Shown here one piece after another: positions 53,975-63,240 of a DNA stretch of 64,000 nucleotides. The notes under the pieces were generated by a model. It did no database searches. It was not told where the DNA came from and saw nothing but the letters and a program-made list of their open reading frames with translations. Numbering within the stretch: position 1 is the stretch's first letter; each line of letters starts with the position of its first letter. The DNA is from Vreelandella andesensis (GTDB taxonomy: Bacteria > Pseudomonadota > Gammaproteobacteria > Pseudomonadales > Halomonadaceae), in assembly GCF_003989795.1 (NCBI RefSeq), contig NZ_RZHG01000019.1, forward strand, positions 248,145 to 312,144, given 5' to 3'. A program made the translations under genes and the position numbers.

Positions 53975-54440
53975 TTGGGAAAGTATGATGTCCTGCCAAT
54001 CAGCCTGCTGGACGAGGTGGTAGATGCCGACATCGCGGCTATCGAGACCGAGTTGGAAGATCTGGCCATCCCCAACATGCCGCCAGCAACAAAGAAGGCG
54101 CCCAGGCGCGCTCTCTTGCCCCCTGAGTTGCCGCGTACCGAGATCCATCATGATCCAGAAAGCGAACACTGTCGGTGCGGTTGCCAGCTGCGGCGAATCG
54201 GCGAAAAGAATGCCAACAGCGACGCGATAAAAGGGCGAGACCTGTTTCCGACACGCTACGCCGCTGGATGCTGGCTCATCGCGAGAAAGTGCCGGAGGGT
54301 TCAGCAACGGCAAAAGCAATAGACTATAGCTTGAAACACTGGGCGGCCCTGACGCGCTACCTGGATGACGTTCAATTGCCTATCGATAATAACTGGATAG
54401 AAAATCTGATCCGACCCTAGGCACTGGGGTCTCGCAACTG
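53975..54440 (+). pseudogene. IS66-type transposase remnant (N- and C-terminal pieces joined)
   Basis: The first frame reads LLDEVVDADIAAIETELEDL and then PRTEIHHDPESEHCRCGCQL, the N-terminal zinc-finger part of an IS66 TnpC. From about 54225, in another frame, it continues as VPEGSATAKAIDYSLKHW and LPIDNNWIENLIRP, the C-terminal catalytic end, then a stop. The core of the transposase is deleted, so the element is dead. It lies just left of the sulfurtransferase gene. 53781-53974 shows no gene. Confidence 0.8.
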
Positions 54441-54527
54441 ACTGTCCGCCGTCGGCGGATGCTTACCGTTGTTTCTCGATACTTATTCTAAAACCGTACG
54501 GATTTATATCTTAGACTGGAGAGCACT

Positions 54528-55379
54528 ATGTTTTCACCCCTTGTGACTACTCAATGGCTGCAGGAAAACCTGGATAATAAGCGGTTGGTGCTGATTGACG
54601 CGAGCATGGCGACTGTTATTGGTAAAGAGCCAATTGTCTATGATCGACCGATGTGGATACCGGGTAGCTATCAGGTTGATCTGGAGGGAGGGCTCTGCGA
54701 CACCGAATCTTCTCAGATTCACGCCTTCCCAACTGAGAAACAGGTCACTGAGGAAGCTCGCAGGTTGGGAATTACGGCTGAAAGCCTAGTAGTGGTCTAT
54801 GACAACCAGGGCATTTATTCAGCGCCCAGGGCCTGGTGGATTTTTCGGGCGATGGGGATCAAACACGTTTTTGTTCTGGATGGTGGCCTGCCGCAGTGGC
54901 TGGCCGAAAGGCGGGAGGTCGTTTTTGCGCCGGTTGCCAATGCGGCAACCCCTGGCAACTTCATCGCCAATCTTGACCATAACCGAGTTCAAGACTCGGC
55001 ATACGTTTTACACCATCTGGAAAATGATCGGGTAACCATCATTGATGCCCGGTCGCGTGCGCGTTTTCTGGCACAGATGCCAGAACCTCGCCCAGGTGTG
55101 CGCGGCGGTCATATTCCCGGTTCTTGCAACCTGCCATTTACCGAGGTGTTGGAAGGATACCGTTTCAAGCCTGCCAGCGAATTGGTGGCAACACTTACAT
55201 CGCTGGCTCCGGCCTTGCAATCCGGTAATGGGAACCCGGTGGTGTTTTCCTGTGGTTCCGGTATCACCGCCTGCATTATTCTGCTGGCAGCTGAGCTGGC
55301 GGGGTATGATCAGCTGTCGCTGTACGACGGCTCTTGGGCGGACTGGGGTAGCGACGAGTCGCTGCCAGTATCTAACTAG
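54528..55379 (+). CDS. sseA: Sulfurtransferase, SseA/rhodanese family
   Basis: A 283-residue double-rhodanese protein. The inactive N-terminal domain (about 8-140) has RPMWIPGSYQVDLEGGLCD and YDNQGIYSAPRAWWIFRAMG; the C-terminal domain (about 165-280) has the catalytic cysteine in FSCGSGITACI. The CGSGITA loop fits the 3-mercaptopyruvate sulfurtransferase group rather than thiosulfate sulfurtransferase (CRKGVTA). GGAGAG precedes the ATG. It is flanked on both sides by IS66 debris, so it was probably moved here with mobile DNA. Confidence 0.9.
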   Translation: MFSPLVTTQWLQENLDNKRLVLIDASMATVIGKEPIVYDRPMWIPGSYQVDLEGGLCDTESSQIHAFPTEKQVTEEARRLGITAESLVVVYDNQGIYSAPRAWWIFRAMGIKHVFVLDGGLPQWLAERREVVFAPVANAATPGNFIANLDHNRVQDSAYVLHHLENDRVTIIDARSRARFLAQMPEPRPGVRGGHIPGSCNLPFTEVLEGYRFKPASELVATLTSLAPALQSGNGNPVVFSCGSGITACIILLAAELAGYDQLSLYDGSWADWGSDESLPVSN

Positions 55380-55776
55380 TGCCGTTAGCGTCTGCAAGCC
55401 AAGAGGGAAGGTTACCGCCGTGTCGCAGAACAACATTGGCTCAGTAGCTGTCCGTACAGCAAGGGGTTACTGAGCCAGTAAGAGGGGTGGGGCTGCGTTA
55501 CCCTGTATTTACACTACCTTTCTACGGATGGTTCCAGCTAACAGATTCTCAGAAGCGCCAATGCCCCCATCCAGGCTGATAGACTGGCTCATGGTGTTTA
55601 GCTGCTCGGGGCAAGCAACTCGGCCAGCCGATGCTAACGGCTAGTGTCTCGATCAATCCGATGCAGCCCGACAATGATGACTCAGCTCCCTAAAGCGTGG
55701 TGGATTTCCCGATGCTATCGAGTGTCCGTCCCCGGTAAAGCTGCCGCTAGGCACTCGTGGACGCACCAAGGCATAA
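55380..55776. other. Gene-free stretch right of sseA
   Basis: No open frame with a recognisable product; stops occur in all frames. It probably belongs to the decayed IS66-type element whose C-terminal codons begin at 55777. Confidence 0.5.
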
Positions 55777-55953
55777 AATCTGCTCGAACGCCTCCAGACT
55801 TATGAGCACGATGTGTTGCGCTTTCTTGAGGATCCCGCTGCCCCTTTGATCAATAACCAGGGCGAATGTAACCTGCGGATGACCAGGGTTCAGCAGAAGA
55901 TATCGGGTTGTTTCCGCTTGAGGGAGGGTGCCGAGGTTTATGCGGTTAAATGA
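55777..55953 (+). pseudogene. Second IS66-type transposase remnant (C-terminal end)
   Basis: The frame reads NLLERLQTYEHDVLRFLEDP, then a degenerate NNQGECNLRM (normally NNQAERDLRM) and VQQKISGCFRLREGAE: the DDE-domain end of a different IS66 transposase subgroup. A stop lies just upstream at 55774 and the end is shifted. Only about 58 codons remain. Confidence 0.75.
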
Positions 55954-55993
55954 TGCAAATCAGGCAGCATGAGCTGAACAGTTACTTTTTATT

Positions 55994-56380
55994 TTACGCC
56001 ATGACACCAAATATTCGTCCGACACCTGCGGTCAGCGCCATGGCCAATGCTCCCCAAAAGGTGACTCTTATTGCGCCGGTGATAATAGAGGCTCCACCAG
56101 TCCGGGCTGCCAAGCCTCCCAAGAGTGCCAGAAACACCAACAATGAAAGAGCAACCAAAACAATGATCAATTGAAAGGGTACAAACTACGCTAGTGCTAG
56201 CGGTAGTGATGCCCCTACTAAAAAAGAGGCTGCTGACGAAAATGCAGCCTGCATAGGCTGCGCATCACCATCCGCAGAAATACCGATTTCATCACGAGCA
56301 TGCGCACCGAGTGCGTCATGCTCCATTAGCTGAAGACCCTCATTCTGAAGTAGTTCAAGCTTGCCGTGCTGGTGGTGTAA
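55994..56380 (-). pseudogene. Broken VIT1/CCC1-type iron/manganese transporter gene
   Basis: On the minus strand the sequence encodes LQLMEHDALGAHARDEIGIS, then FSSAASFLVGASLPLALA, an in-frame TAG, and then FVPFQLIIVLVALSLLVFLA and ITGAIRVTFWGALAMALTAG. These are the C-terminal half of VIT-family (CCC1-like) membrane proteins. The N-terminal half is missing and one stop interrupts the rest. The DNA from 56381 to 56688 holds no recognisable gene. Confidence 0.7.
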
Positions 56381-56688
56381 TACAAGGACCGGATCAAGTT
56401 GCAGCTACCCAGCTGTTGCCCAATGAAGGTCCTGCTGTACCGGGTAACCGAGTTGCTGTATCTCGCCCGACCGCCGACCTGACGCAAATCGCGCCCAAAA
56501 CGAGAATCCGGCAAGGCCTGGAGATCTTCGCTCGCCCGGCATAAAGAGATCTGCCCTTTGCCTCACGATAACGGCGGCGTAGCACCGCTTCTACTGACCG
56601 TTTTCCGGCAAAGCCAAGTCAATGTGCGGATAATACTGCGCGTGCCCGTCGTGCTCACTATGCTGATTGTCGGCACGGTGGGGTTCGT

Positions 56689-57480
56689 TCAGCTGACTGT
56701 ATCGCGAATCTGGTGAGCTTTTTCTTGGAGCAGTGGCAAGTACTGATTCACGAGTGTGTCGAGGTCGATTCTGGCGGCGTTGGTGCTAATGTTGATAGCA
56801 CCAAGTAGTTTGCCTTGAGCATCGAAGGCGGGAACTGCTAAAGAGCGCAGCCCGGAATCAAGTTCCTGATCGGCAATCGCATATCTTTGCCTACGTATCT
56901 GGAGAATGCATTTCTTTAGCTCGGCCTTGTCAGTAATGCTCTTGTCGGTATGCGGCTCGAGGACTAGATTCTTCAGGTAGGCATCGAGCTCGGCTTCCGG
57001 CAGTTGGGCCAACAACACTCGCCCCATGGAAGTATGGGCTGCGGGGAGCCGAGTACCCAGCGACAGGCTGATCGCCATCAGCCGCTGACGCGAGGCGGAG
57101 CGGGCAACATAGACGACATCGTTGCCTTCTAACACCCCTAAGGAAGAGGACTCACCGCATTTGGCGGTGATGTCTTCGAGAATATGCTGAACCACGCTGC
57201 GGTAATTGTTGGCTGAGAGAAATGCATAGCCGAGTTGCAGCACCTTGGGCGACAACTCGAAGTGGCGCTGGTGCTTGCTGACGTAACCCAAGGCATGCAG
57301 CGTCAGTAGAAATCGCCGAGCCCGCGCACGGTTCATGCCGGTACGGCTGGCCACTTCGCTCAAGGTCATGCGCGGGTGGGTTTCGTCAAACGCTAAGATT
57401 ACTTCAAGCCCACTAGCCAAGGCCGTAATAAAATCACGGCTATCGGTCGCTAGCGTTTCTTCTCGCGTTACCAAATCCAT
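56689..57480 (-). CDS. pcaR: IclR-family regulator, PcaR/PcaU-like
   Basis: A 263-residue IclR protein: HTH region (about 15-80) with MTLSEVASRTGMNRARARRF, and effector domain (about 90-260) with VYVARSASRQRLMAISLSLG, HTSMGRVLLAQLPE and the QELDSGLRSLAVPAFD stretch. These fit the PcaR/PcaU/PobR subgroup that controls protocatechuate and beta-ketoadipate genes. The ATG at 57480 is preferred to 57513. A perfect GTTCG-N5-CGAAC site lies in its promoter and similar sites lie before catI, supporting self-regulation and control of catIJ-pcaF. Confidence 0.82.
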   Translation of the reverse strand: MDLVTREETLATDSRDFITALASGLEVILAFDETHPRMTLSEVASRTGMNRARARRFLLTLHALGYVSKHQRHFELSPKVLQLGYAFLSANNYRSVVQHILEDITAKCGESSSLGVLEGNDVVYVARSASRQRLMAISLSLGTRLPAAHTSMGRVLLAQLPEAELDAYLKNLVLEPHTDKSITDKAELKKCILQIRRQRYAIADQELDSGLRSLAVPAFDAQGKLLGAINISTNAARIDLDTLVNQYLPLLQEKAHQIRDTVS

Positions 57481-57535
57481 CCGTTTGTTTCCCCAAGTCG
57501 TATGATAAGACATCTAGTTTACAATTTAACATGGC

Positions 57536-57550
57536 GTTCGCTTTGCGAAC
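57536..57550. promoter_or_regulatory. PcaR-type operator at the regulator promoter
   Basis: GTTCGCTTTGCGAAC is a perfect inverted repeat (GTTCG-N5-CGAAC), 56 bases upstream of the regulator start. The form fits operators of IclR-family PcaR/PcaU/PobR proteins. Confidence 0.6.
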
Positions 57551-57782
57551 ACTTAAGCGAGTTTAGCTCTGGTTGTATCTATCCCGTTTCATGCCGAAGG
57601 CTCGTCTAGCTCGGCCGAACATTTTAACTGTATGCCCTATTAAAGTACGTATTATAAGGAAGTGTCATGCCCGCTGCCTTGACCCAGCACCCCTTCATGA
57701 GCCCGTCAGCCCTCTGATGTTGCTGTTCAAGCCGCATCGATGTGCTGATGTCAAACCGCTGCCATCATCCTGATGCAGGCGC

Positions 57783-57977
57783 ATGCTGGTGATCACCGGT
57801 GGCGGCATCATGGTCGAGCCCGTATCACGCATGCTGGCTCCCGCCCTGGGGCAGGACGATGCCAAGCGAATCAGTGCCGAGGCGGCGGAAGCCGCTCGTC
57901 AGAGTGGTCGGAACTATGCCGCTGTGCTGGCCGAACATTCAGAGGTGAGGTGGGCATTCATCGCTGGCCGAGCTTGA
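57783..57977 (+). other. Short frame of unknown origin between pcaR and catI
   Basis: A 64-codon frame reading LAPALGQDDAKRISAEAAEA, then RQSGRNYAAVLAEHSEVRWA. The composition is protein-like and the end matches no family I know; it looks like the C-terminal scrap of a lost gene. 57978-58157 is AT-rich with no gene. Confidence 0.3.
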
Positions 57978-58157
57978 GCGTGCCAGTGATTCGGATTTAT
58001 ACCTTGGTAGTGGTGAGGCCCAGGTGTAGCGTGCCGTTTCTTGGTTAATTAGTGTTTAAAATATTGTTTTTAATGTTTTTATTTTGAATTCCTGAAATGA
58101 CCAAACTTTTTGTGTGAATCGACGGGATTTGACGCTGGAGACTTGGATGATTAATTT

Positions 58158-58191
58158 GTTCGTATAACAAACCTATGTTCACTAGCCGAAT
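58158..58191. promoter_or_regulatory. Two PcaR-type half-matching operators before catI
   Basis: GTTCGTATAACAAAC (58158-58172) and GTTCACTAGCCGAAT (58177-58191) each fit GTTCG-N5-CGAAC with one and two changes, spaced 19 bases start to start. They lie about 75-105 bases upstream of catI. Confidence 0.5.
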
Positions 58192-58264
58192 TATTTGCAA
58201 GCTCTTTGGTGCCAACCTGGCGTGACCATCGAGATCGGTTCGAATTACCAGGAGAAAAATCCAG

Positions 58265-59107
58265 ATGGCCGAGTTCCTCAGCTTACATGACGCGGTGGCG
58301 CGCTACGTCGATGACGGCGCCACCGTCGCTATGGAAGGCTTTACCCACCTGATTCCCTTTGCCGCGGGTCACGAGGTGGTCCGACAGAAAAAGCGCGACC
58401 TGACGCTGATTCGCATGACGCCCGACCTTATCTACGATCAGTTGATCGGGGCGGGCTGCGCCAAGAAGGTGATTTTCTCCTGGGGAGGCAACCCCGGCGT
58501 GGGTTCGTTACACCGGTTGCGCGATGCCGTCGAGAAAGGCTGGCCACACAAGATCGAAATTCTCGAACACAGTCACGCCGCCATGGCTTGTGCCTTTGAG
58601 GCCGGTGCCGCCGGTCTGCCGCTTGCCGTGCTGCGTGGTTACGTGGGCAGCGAGTTGCCCAACGTTAACGACCAGATCAAGTTCATCGAATGCCCCTTTA
58701 CCGGCGAGCGTCTGGCAGCGGTCCCGTCGGTGCGTCCGGATGTGTCCATCGTTCACGCCCAGAAAGCAGATCGCAAAGGCAATGTGCTGGTGGAAGGAAT
58801 TGTCGGTGTACAGAAAGAAGCCGTTTTGGCGGCCAGGCACAGTATCGTCACCGTTGAGGAAATTGTCGACGACCTTACCACTCAACCGGATTATCACCCC
58901 AACACTTGCATCATTCCGGGCTGGGCAATCAGCGCCGTGGTGGTGGCTGTGAAGGGCGCTTATCCTTCTTATACCCATGGTTATTACGATCGTGACAACC
59001 GTTTCTACAAGGAATGGGATGTCATCGCGCGTGACCGCGATACCTTCACCGCCTGGCTCGACGCTAACGTTTACAACGCTTCATCCAGCGCAGAAGGAGA
59101 CGCCTGA
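58265..59107 (+). CDS. catI: 3-oxoadipate CoA-transferase, alpha subunit (CatI type)
   Basis: Activates beta-ketoadipate with CoA from succinyl-CoA. The 280-residue subunit belongs to the larger CatI/glutaconate-type group, not the shorter PcaI (about 230). It shows VAMEGFTHLIPFAAGHEVVR, IFSWGGNPGVGSLHRLRDA, and a late TCIIPGWAISAVVVAVKGAYP. Its stop overlaps the catJ start (TGATG). Transcribed from the promoter region holding the PcaR-type sites. Confidence 0.9.
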   Translation: MAEFLSLHDAVARYVDDGATVAMEGFTHLIPFAAGHEVVRQKKRDLTLIRMTPDLIYDQLIGAGCAKKVIFSWGGNPGVGSLHRLRDAVEKGWPHKIEILEHSHAAMACAFEAGAAGLPLAVLRGYVGSELPNVNDQIKFIECPFTGERLAAVPSVRPDVSIVHAQKADRKGNVLVEGIVGVQKEAVLAARHSIVTVEEIVDDLTTQPDYHPNTCIIPGWAISAVVVAVKGAYPSYTHGYYDRDNRFYKEWDVIARDRDTFTAWLDANVYNASSSAEGDA

Positions 59108-59877
59108 TGACTGATTATACCTCTGGTGAAATGATGACGGTTACCGCCGCCCGCGCGTTGGAAAACGGCATGACCTGTTTCGTCGGCATCGGACTGCCTT
59201 CCGAGGCGGCCAACCTGGCACGCCTTACCCATGCCCCGGATGTGGTGTTGATCTACGAATCCGGCACCCTCCAGACCAAGCCGGAGGTACTGCCGCTCTC
59301 CATCGGTGACGGCGAGCTTTGCGAATCGGCGCTGACCACGGTGGCGGTACCGGAAATGTTCCGTTACTGGCTGCAGGGCGGCAAGGTCAACGTCGGCTTT
59401 CTGGGTACCGCCCAGATCGATCGCTTCGCTAACCTCAACACTACCCTGATCGGCGACTACCATGATCCCAAGGTGCGCCTGCCGGGCGGCGGCGGGGCGC
59501 CGGAGATTGCCACCAATGCGGGCGAGGTCTTCATCACCCTTAAGCACTCCAAACGTGCCTTCGTCAAGGACGTCGACTTCGTCACTACCCTGGGCTTCGG
59601 TCGCGACGGCAAGGGCCGCGACGGTGTGCCCAATATCGGCAAGGGCCCGACTCGGGTAATTACCGATCTCTGTGTAATGAAGCCCGACCCCGAGACCAAG
59701 GAACTTACCGTGGTGTCGCTGCACCCTGGCGTAAGCCGCGACGACGTAATCGAGGCCACCGGCTGGGACATACGCTTTGCCAAACAGCTTGAAAGTACGG
59801 CGATGCCCGAGGCCCACGAGCTTGATATCCTGCGTGAACTCAAGGCGCGCACTGATCGTAAACACGCTGGCGCGTAA
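59107..59877 (+). CDS. catJ: 3-oxoadipate CoA-transferase, beta subunit (CatJ type)
   Basis: The 256-residue catalytic partner of CatI. The glycine-rich FVGIGLPSEAANLARL and the IYESGTLQTKPEVLP segment with the presumed active glutamate are present, as are LGTAQIDRFANLNTTLIGDY and the GGGGAPEIATNAGE anion loop. It overlaps catI by one base and is followed 11 bases later by pcaF with AAGGAG. Confidence 0.9.
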   Translation: MTDYTSGEMMTVTAARALENGMTCFVGIGLPSEAANLARLTHAPDVVLIYESGTLQTKPEVLPLSIGDGELCESALTTVAVPEMFRYWLQGGKVNVGFLGTAQIDRFANLNTTLIGDYHDPKVRLPGGGGAPEIATNAGEVFITLKHSKRAFVKDVDFVTTLGFGRDGKGRDGVPNIGKGPTRVITDLCVMKPDPETKELTVVSLHPGVSRDDVIEATGWDIRFAKQLESTAMPEAHELDILRELKARTDRKHAGA

Positions 59878-59888
59878 AGGAGAACTGC

Positions 59889-61091
59889 ATGAGCAACGTT
59901 TATATCTGTCACCCCCGGCGAACCGCCGTGGGTCGTTTCGGTGGCTCCCTAGCAAGCGTGCGCCCCGACGATTTCGCTGCAACTATCTTCAAGGCGGTGC
60001 TCGCCGAAGCCCCGGAACTTGACCCGGCCGCGATCGAGGAAGTTTTCATGGGCTGCGCCAACCAGGCCGGTGAAGACAACCGCAACGTGGCACGCATGTC
60101 GACACTGCTGGCGGGGTTGCCGACGTCTATTCCCGGCACCACGCTCAATCGCCTGTGCGGTTCCGGCATGGACGCCGTGGGCACGGCGTTTCGCGCCATC
60201 AAGGCAGGAGAGATGGAACTGGCCCTGGCTGGTGGCGTGGAATCTATGTCCCGGGCGCCCTTTGTCATGGGCAAGGCCGAGAGCGCTTTCTCGCGTAGCC
60301 AGAAAATCGAAGATACCACCATCGGTTGGCGTTTCATCAACCCGCTGATGAAGAAGGTCTACGGCGTCGATTCCATGCCGGAAACCGCTGAAAACGTCGC
60401 CGAGCAGTTCACTATTTCCCGGGAAGACCAGGATGCCTTTGCGCTACGTTCTCAGCAGAAAGCCGCTGCGGCCCAGAAGGCCGGGCGCTTTGCCGAGGAA
60501 ATCACTGCCATCGAGATACCCCAGCGCAAGAAAGCACCGCTAATCTTCGATGCCGACGAGCACCTGCGCGAAACCACCCTGGAAAAACTTGCCGCTTTGC
60601 CCGCGCCGTTTCGTGAGGGTGGCAGCGTCACTGCGGGGAACGCCTCCGGGGTTAACGATGGTGCCGCGGCGATGCTGGTAGCCAGTGAAGCAGCGGTCAA
60701 ACAGCATGGCTTGACACCGATGGCCAAGATTATTGGCATGGCCACCGCCGGCGTTGAGCCGCGCATCATGGGCTATGGGCCGGTGCCCGCGGTCAAAAGA
60801 CTGCTCGAACGCAGCGGGGTGTCGCTGGACGAGATCGACGTGATCGAACTCAATGAAGCCTTCGCCGCCCAGGCCCTGGCCTGCCTGCGCGACCTGGGGA
60901 TTGCCGATGACGACCCACGCGTGAACCCTAACGGCGGCGGTATCGCCCTGGGGCATCCGCTGGGCATGTCCGGTGCTCGCCTGCTGCTGACTGCTGCCTA
61001 TGAGCTGCAAAACAGTGGCAAGCGTTATGCACTGTGTACCATGTGCATTGGGGTAGGCCAGGGCATCGCCACCCTGATTGAACGGGCTTGA
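59889..61091 (+). CDS. pcaF: 3-oxoadipyl-CoA thiolase
   Basis: Cleaves 3-oxoadipyl-CoA to succinyl-CoA and acetyl-CoA, the last beta-ketoadipate step. The 400-residue thiolase has the nucleophile cysteine in [25 protein letters not shown], the catalytic histidine in [15 protein letters not shown] and the second cysteine in [10 protein letters not shown]. It follows catJ in the same operon. The next gene, pcaD, is broken. Confidence 0.94.
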   Translation: MSNVYICHPRRTAVGRFGGSLASVRPDDFAATIFKAVLAEAPELDPAAIEEVFMGCANQAGEDNRNVARMSTLLAGLPTSIPGTTLNRLCGSGMDAVGTAFRAIKAGEMELALAGGVESMSRAPFVMGKAESAFSRSQKIEDTTIGWRFINPLMKKVYGVDSMPETAENVAEQFTISREDQDAFALRSQQKAAAAQKAGRFAEEITAIEIPQRKKAPLIFDADEHLRETTLEKLAALPAPFREGGSVTAGNASGVNDGAAAMLVASEAAVKQHGLTPMAKIIGMATAGVEPRIMGYGPVPAVKRLLERSGVSLDEIDVIELNEAFAAQALACLRDLGIADDDPRVNPNGGGIALGHPLGMSGARLLLTAAYELQNSGKRYALCTMCIGVGQGIATLIERA

Positions 61092-61103
61092 GGAGATCAA
61101 TAT

Positions 61104-61196
61104 ATGGCACTCGCAACGATCAACAGCCGCAGCGTGGCTTACCGTGTTGGGCGTAGCAAGTAACCCGCTGGTGGTGCTGGCGCGTCCGCTATGCAC
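61104..61196 (+). pseudogene. pcaD: Remnant of pcaD (3-oxoadipate enol-lactonase)
   Basis: An ATG with AGGAG upstream opens ALATINSRSVAYRV, and after a frameshift near 61150 the sequence continues LGVASNPLVVLARPLC. This is the start of an alpha/beta-hydrolase of the PcaD type. The rest, including the catalytic serine region, is missing. 61197-61512 holds only short scraps (for example EEVGGKVRYRFDIRVQGE, plus strand, near 61320) and a GC-rich inverted repeat at 61443-61470. Confidence 0.55.
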
Positions 61197-61512
61197 CACA
61201 CCAGCCTTGAACTCTCGCTGGCCCTGAAGGGGTTCAGCGAGGTTCTTCTAGAGGTGGCTGCCGTCATGCTGGTGGAGATGCGGCAAGCTTACGCGGGTGG
61301 ACGCTGATCGCCAAGCGCGAAGAAGTAGGCGGCAAGGTTCGCTACCGTTTTGACATTCGTGTACAGGGCGAATGTCAAAGGGTATTTTTTGATTTCTAAG
61401 CGGCGCCTGCTGGTAAGCACGCCGTTAACCAGTGCTAAGCGTCAAACGCCGCCTTTATGGGCGGCGTTTGAAGCCGAGGCGAGCGTCGCACATTGCCACG
61501 TGTGAAATGCTG

Positions 61513-62161
61513 ATCAGACGCCCTCTTTAGATCCGGATAAGTTCGCCTGCCTGATGGAAAGACTCAAAAAACACTGCCCGGGGATGATCATCCAGCTTTC
61601 CACCAGCGGGCGCTCCGTCGCAGGCGACGAGTGTGGCGGCATGCTGCCGCTCAAACCTGATATGGCGAGTCTCTCGGAGGGCTCCAGCAATTTTCCCAAC
61701 CGCGTCTACGAGAACCCGCCGCAGCTGGTGGAGTGGCTGGCTGACGAGAAGCTCAAGTACGCCATTAAGCCCGAAATCGAGGCGTTCGACCTCTTGCACA
61801 TCCGCTAGGCGGTCGCGCTTTCCGAGCAAGGCAAGTTGGAAGCGCCGCTGTGTGTCCAGTTCGTGATGGGCGTGAATAATGCCATGCCGTCTGGCAAGCC
61901 GACGTTCGATTTTATATCGAGACCCTCAAGCGCCTCGCCCCCGATGCCCAGTGGTGCGGCGCGAGCATCGGTGCCAACCAATACGGGCTCAATGAATGGT
62001 CGATTGATGCGGGTGTGGCCACCGGCACAGGGTTTGAAGATAACGTCCGCCTGGATAATGACACCCTCGCGCTTTCCAACGCCGTGCTGGTGGAACGCAC
62101 TGTGGCGCTGTGCGAAAAGTATGAGCGACCGATACCTGGTACCAAGCGCGCGAGATTCTAA
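61513..62161 (+). pseudogene. Broken BKACE / DUF849 gene (beta-keto acid cleavage enzyme)
   Basis: The translated pieces PSLDPDKFACLMERLKKHCP, then DMASLSEGSSNFPNRVYENP and KPEIEAFDLLHI are typical of DUF849 enzymes, which cleave beta-keto acids with acetyl-CoA. A TAG interrupts at 61806; reading resumes with CVQFVMGVNNAMPSGKPTFD, then a frameshift near 61912, and the C-terminal part WCGASIGANQYGLNEW with GFEDNVRLD follows to the stop. About 50 N-terminal residues are absent. Confidence 0.8.
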
Positions 62162-62329
62162 GGCTCAAAGAGGTGTAAAACGTCAATTCTAATGACTCAC
62201 ATTCAGCACTCAGCGCGCTGGCTTTTCCGTAGGGGATTTGACATCGAACGGCTGCGTTTTGGGTTGTGCACGACGCTGGTATCTTGCCTAGCCCTGTGTA
62301 TGGTCTAGGCGATCGGTCTGGAGCACGCG

Positions 62330-62710
62330 CATTGGAGTTGATGTGCAGGGATATGGCTTCGTTGAGCACTAGGAAATCCGGCGGCTTTGGCAAGCGACCG
62401 GTCTCACATTCGGCGGGGATGATGCGCTCAATGGACGCCACCACTTGGCGATGCAGGGCGTTGTCGAAGCTTCGGATGTTGATATCATGCTCGGCGAAAT
62501 GAGGAGTGATATTGGCCTAGGTAGCGGCGTGCAGCTTGCCCGCTGTAATCACCACCGTTTCTTCCGGTAGTGCCTCGCGAGAGACAATGCTCTGTAGTCG
62601 AGTAATCACATGGACAGTAATCACCACCGGGTTCACCGCTTGAGTGGGCATGGAGCCGTGAATCGTCACCGTCAGGTTGGTGCGGGCAGCCATGGTACTG
62701 CGACCATGAT
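62330..62710 (-). pseudogene. Broken M20-family amidohydrolase fragment
   Basis: On the minus strand the sequence reads NLTVTIHGSMPTQAVNPVVI, RLQSIVSREALPEETVVITA and, after an in-frame TAG at about 62518, ITPHFAEHDINIRSFDNALH then ASIERIIPAECETG. This is the dimerisation-domain part of hippurate/aminoacylase-type M20 peptidases. The usual RGGHG loop after HG is deleted. Both ends of the gene are missing. Confidence 0.7.
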
Positions 62711-63177
62711 GACCGATGGTGCCGGCCAGGGCTGGTATATGGTCAACGCTCCGACAGTAGGCTTCTTACACACGCTAAAAGCCGAGTCGATTTATCACAA
62801 GGACTTCAGAACACGATGAAAAGCTAGGCAGGCCATTTTGGAATATATCGATGTGTTTTAAGGCTGGACTAAAACAGTGACTATATGTGTCCAACAGACT
62901 ATGAATCAGCGCTACGAGCATCTGCTTAGAAACATGCCAAGAAAATTGTTGCCAGATCATTTCATAACGTCCGACCATTACCGTTCCCCCATGCAACTAT
63001 TGCATAGGCAAAGTTAGCGGATATGATTTTCGTACAAAACCTAACGCGTAGTGCCATTTGAGTAAGAGTAGACGTCGATCTTATTGCTTCATCGGTGAGT
63101 TACGTTTTTGGCATGGTATAAACTAAAGTCGGGGTTTCTGGTATGAGCTTGATCGCAGTAACCTACATGTATTGCAT
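62711..63177. other. Gene-free stretch upstream of the terminal tctC-like gene
   Basis: No supported gene. It contains the second copy of the 30-bp repeat (63010-63039) and minus-strand scraps near 62800-62990 whose translation (WQQFSWHVSKQMLVALIHSL) I cannot place. Confidence 0.5.
63010..63039. repeat. 30-bp repeat, copy B
   Basis: AAAGTTAGCGGATATGATTT plus ten bases ending GTACAAAA match 32232-32261 at 27 of 30 positions. Probably the end of an insertion sequence of which the rest is lost. Confidence 0.6.
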
Positions 63178-63178
63178 G

Positions 63179-63202
63179 CGAACATATGTTCGCTAGGCGA
63201 GC
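63179..63202. promoter_or_regulatory. PcaR-type operator before the terminal binding-protein gene
   Basis: GTTCGCTAGGCGAGC (63188-63202) fits GTTCG-N5-CGAAC with one change, and an inverted CGAAC half-site overlaps at 63179, giving the perfect palindrome CGAACATATGTTCG. Three half-sites in a row recall the arrangement of PcaU/PobR operators. Confidence 0.5.
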
Positions 63203-63240
63203 GAATATTATAAGTACTCTAAACCACGAAGAGATCACTA

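Noticed and set aside
53833-54319. Minus-strand reading frames of 81 and 154 codons over the IS66 remnant
   Set aside because: They are shadows of the transposase pieces, which give clear IS66 matches on the plus strand.
61443-61470. CAAACGCCGCC / GGCGGCGTTTG inverted repeat as a terminator after pcaF
   Set aside because: No T-run, and it lies 350 bases beyond pcaF in decayed DNA; mentioned only as a repeat.
62775-62996. Minus-strand 73-codon frame
   Set aside because: No recognisable product, no ribosome site, and it lies in a decayed stretch.
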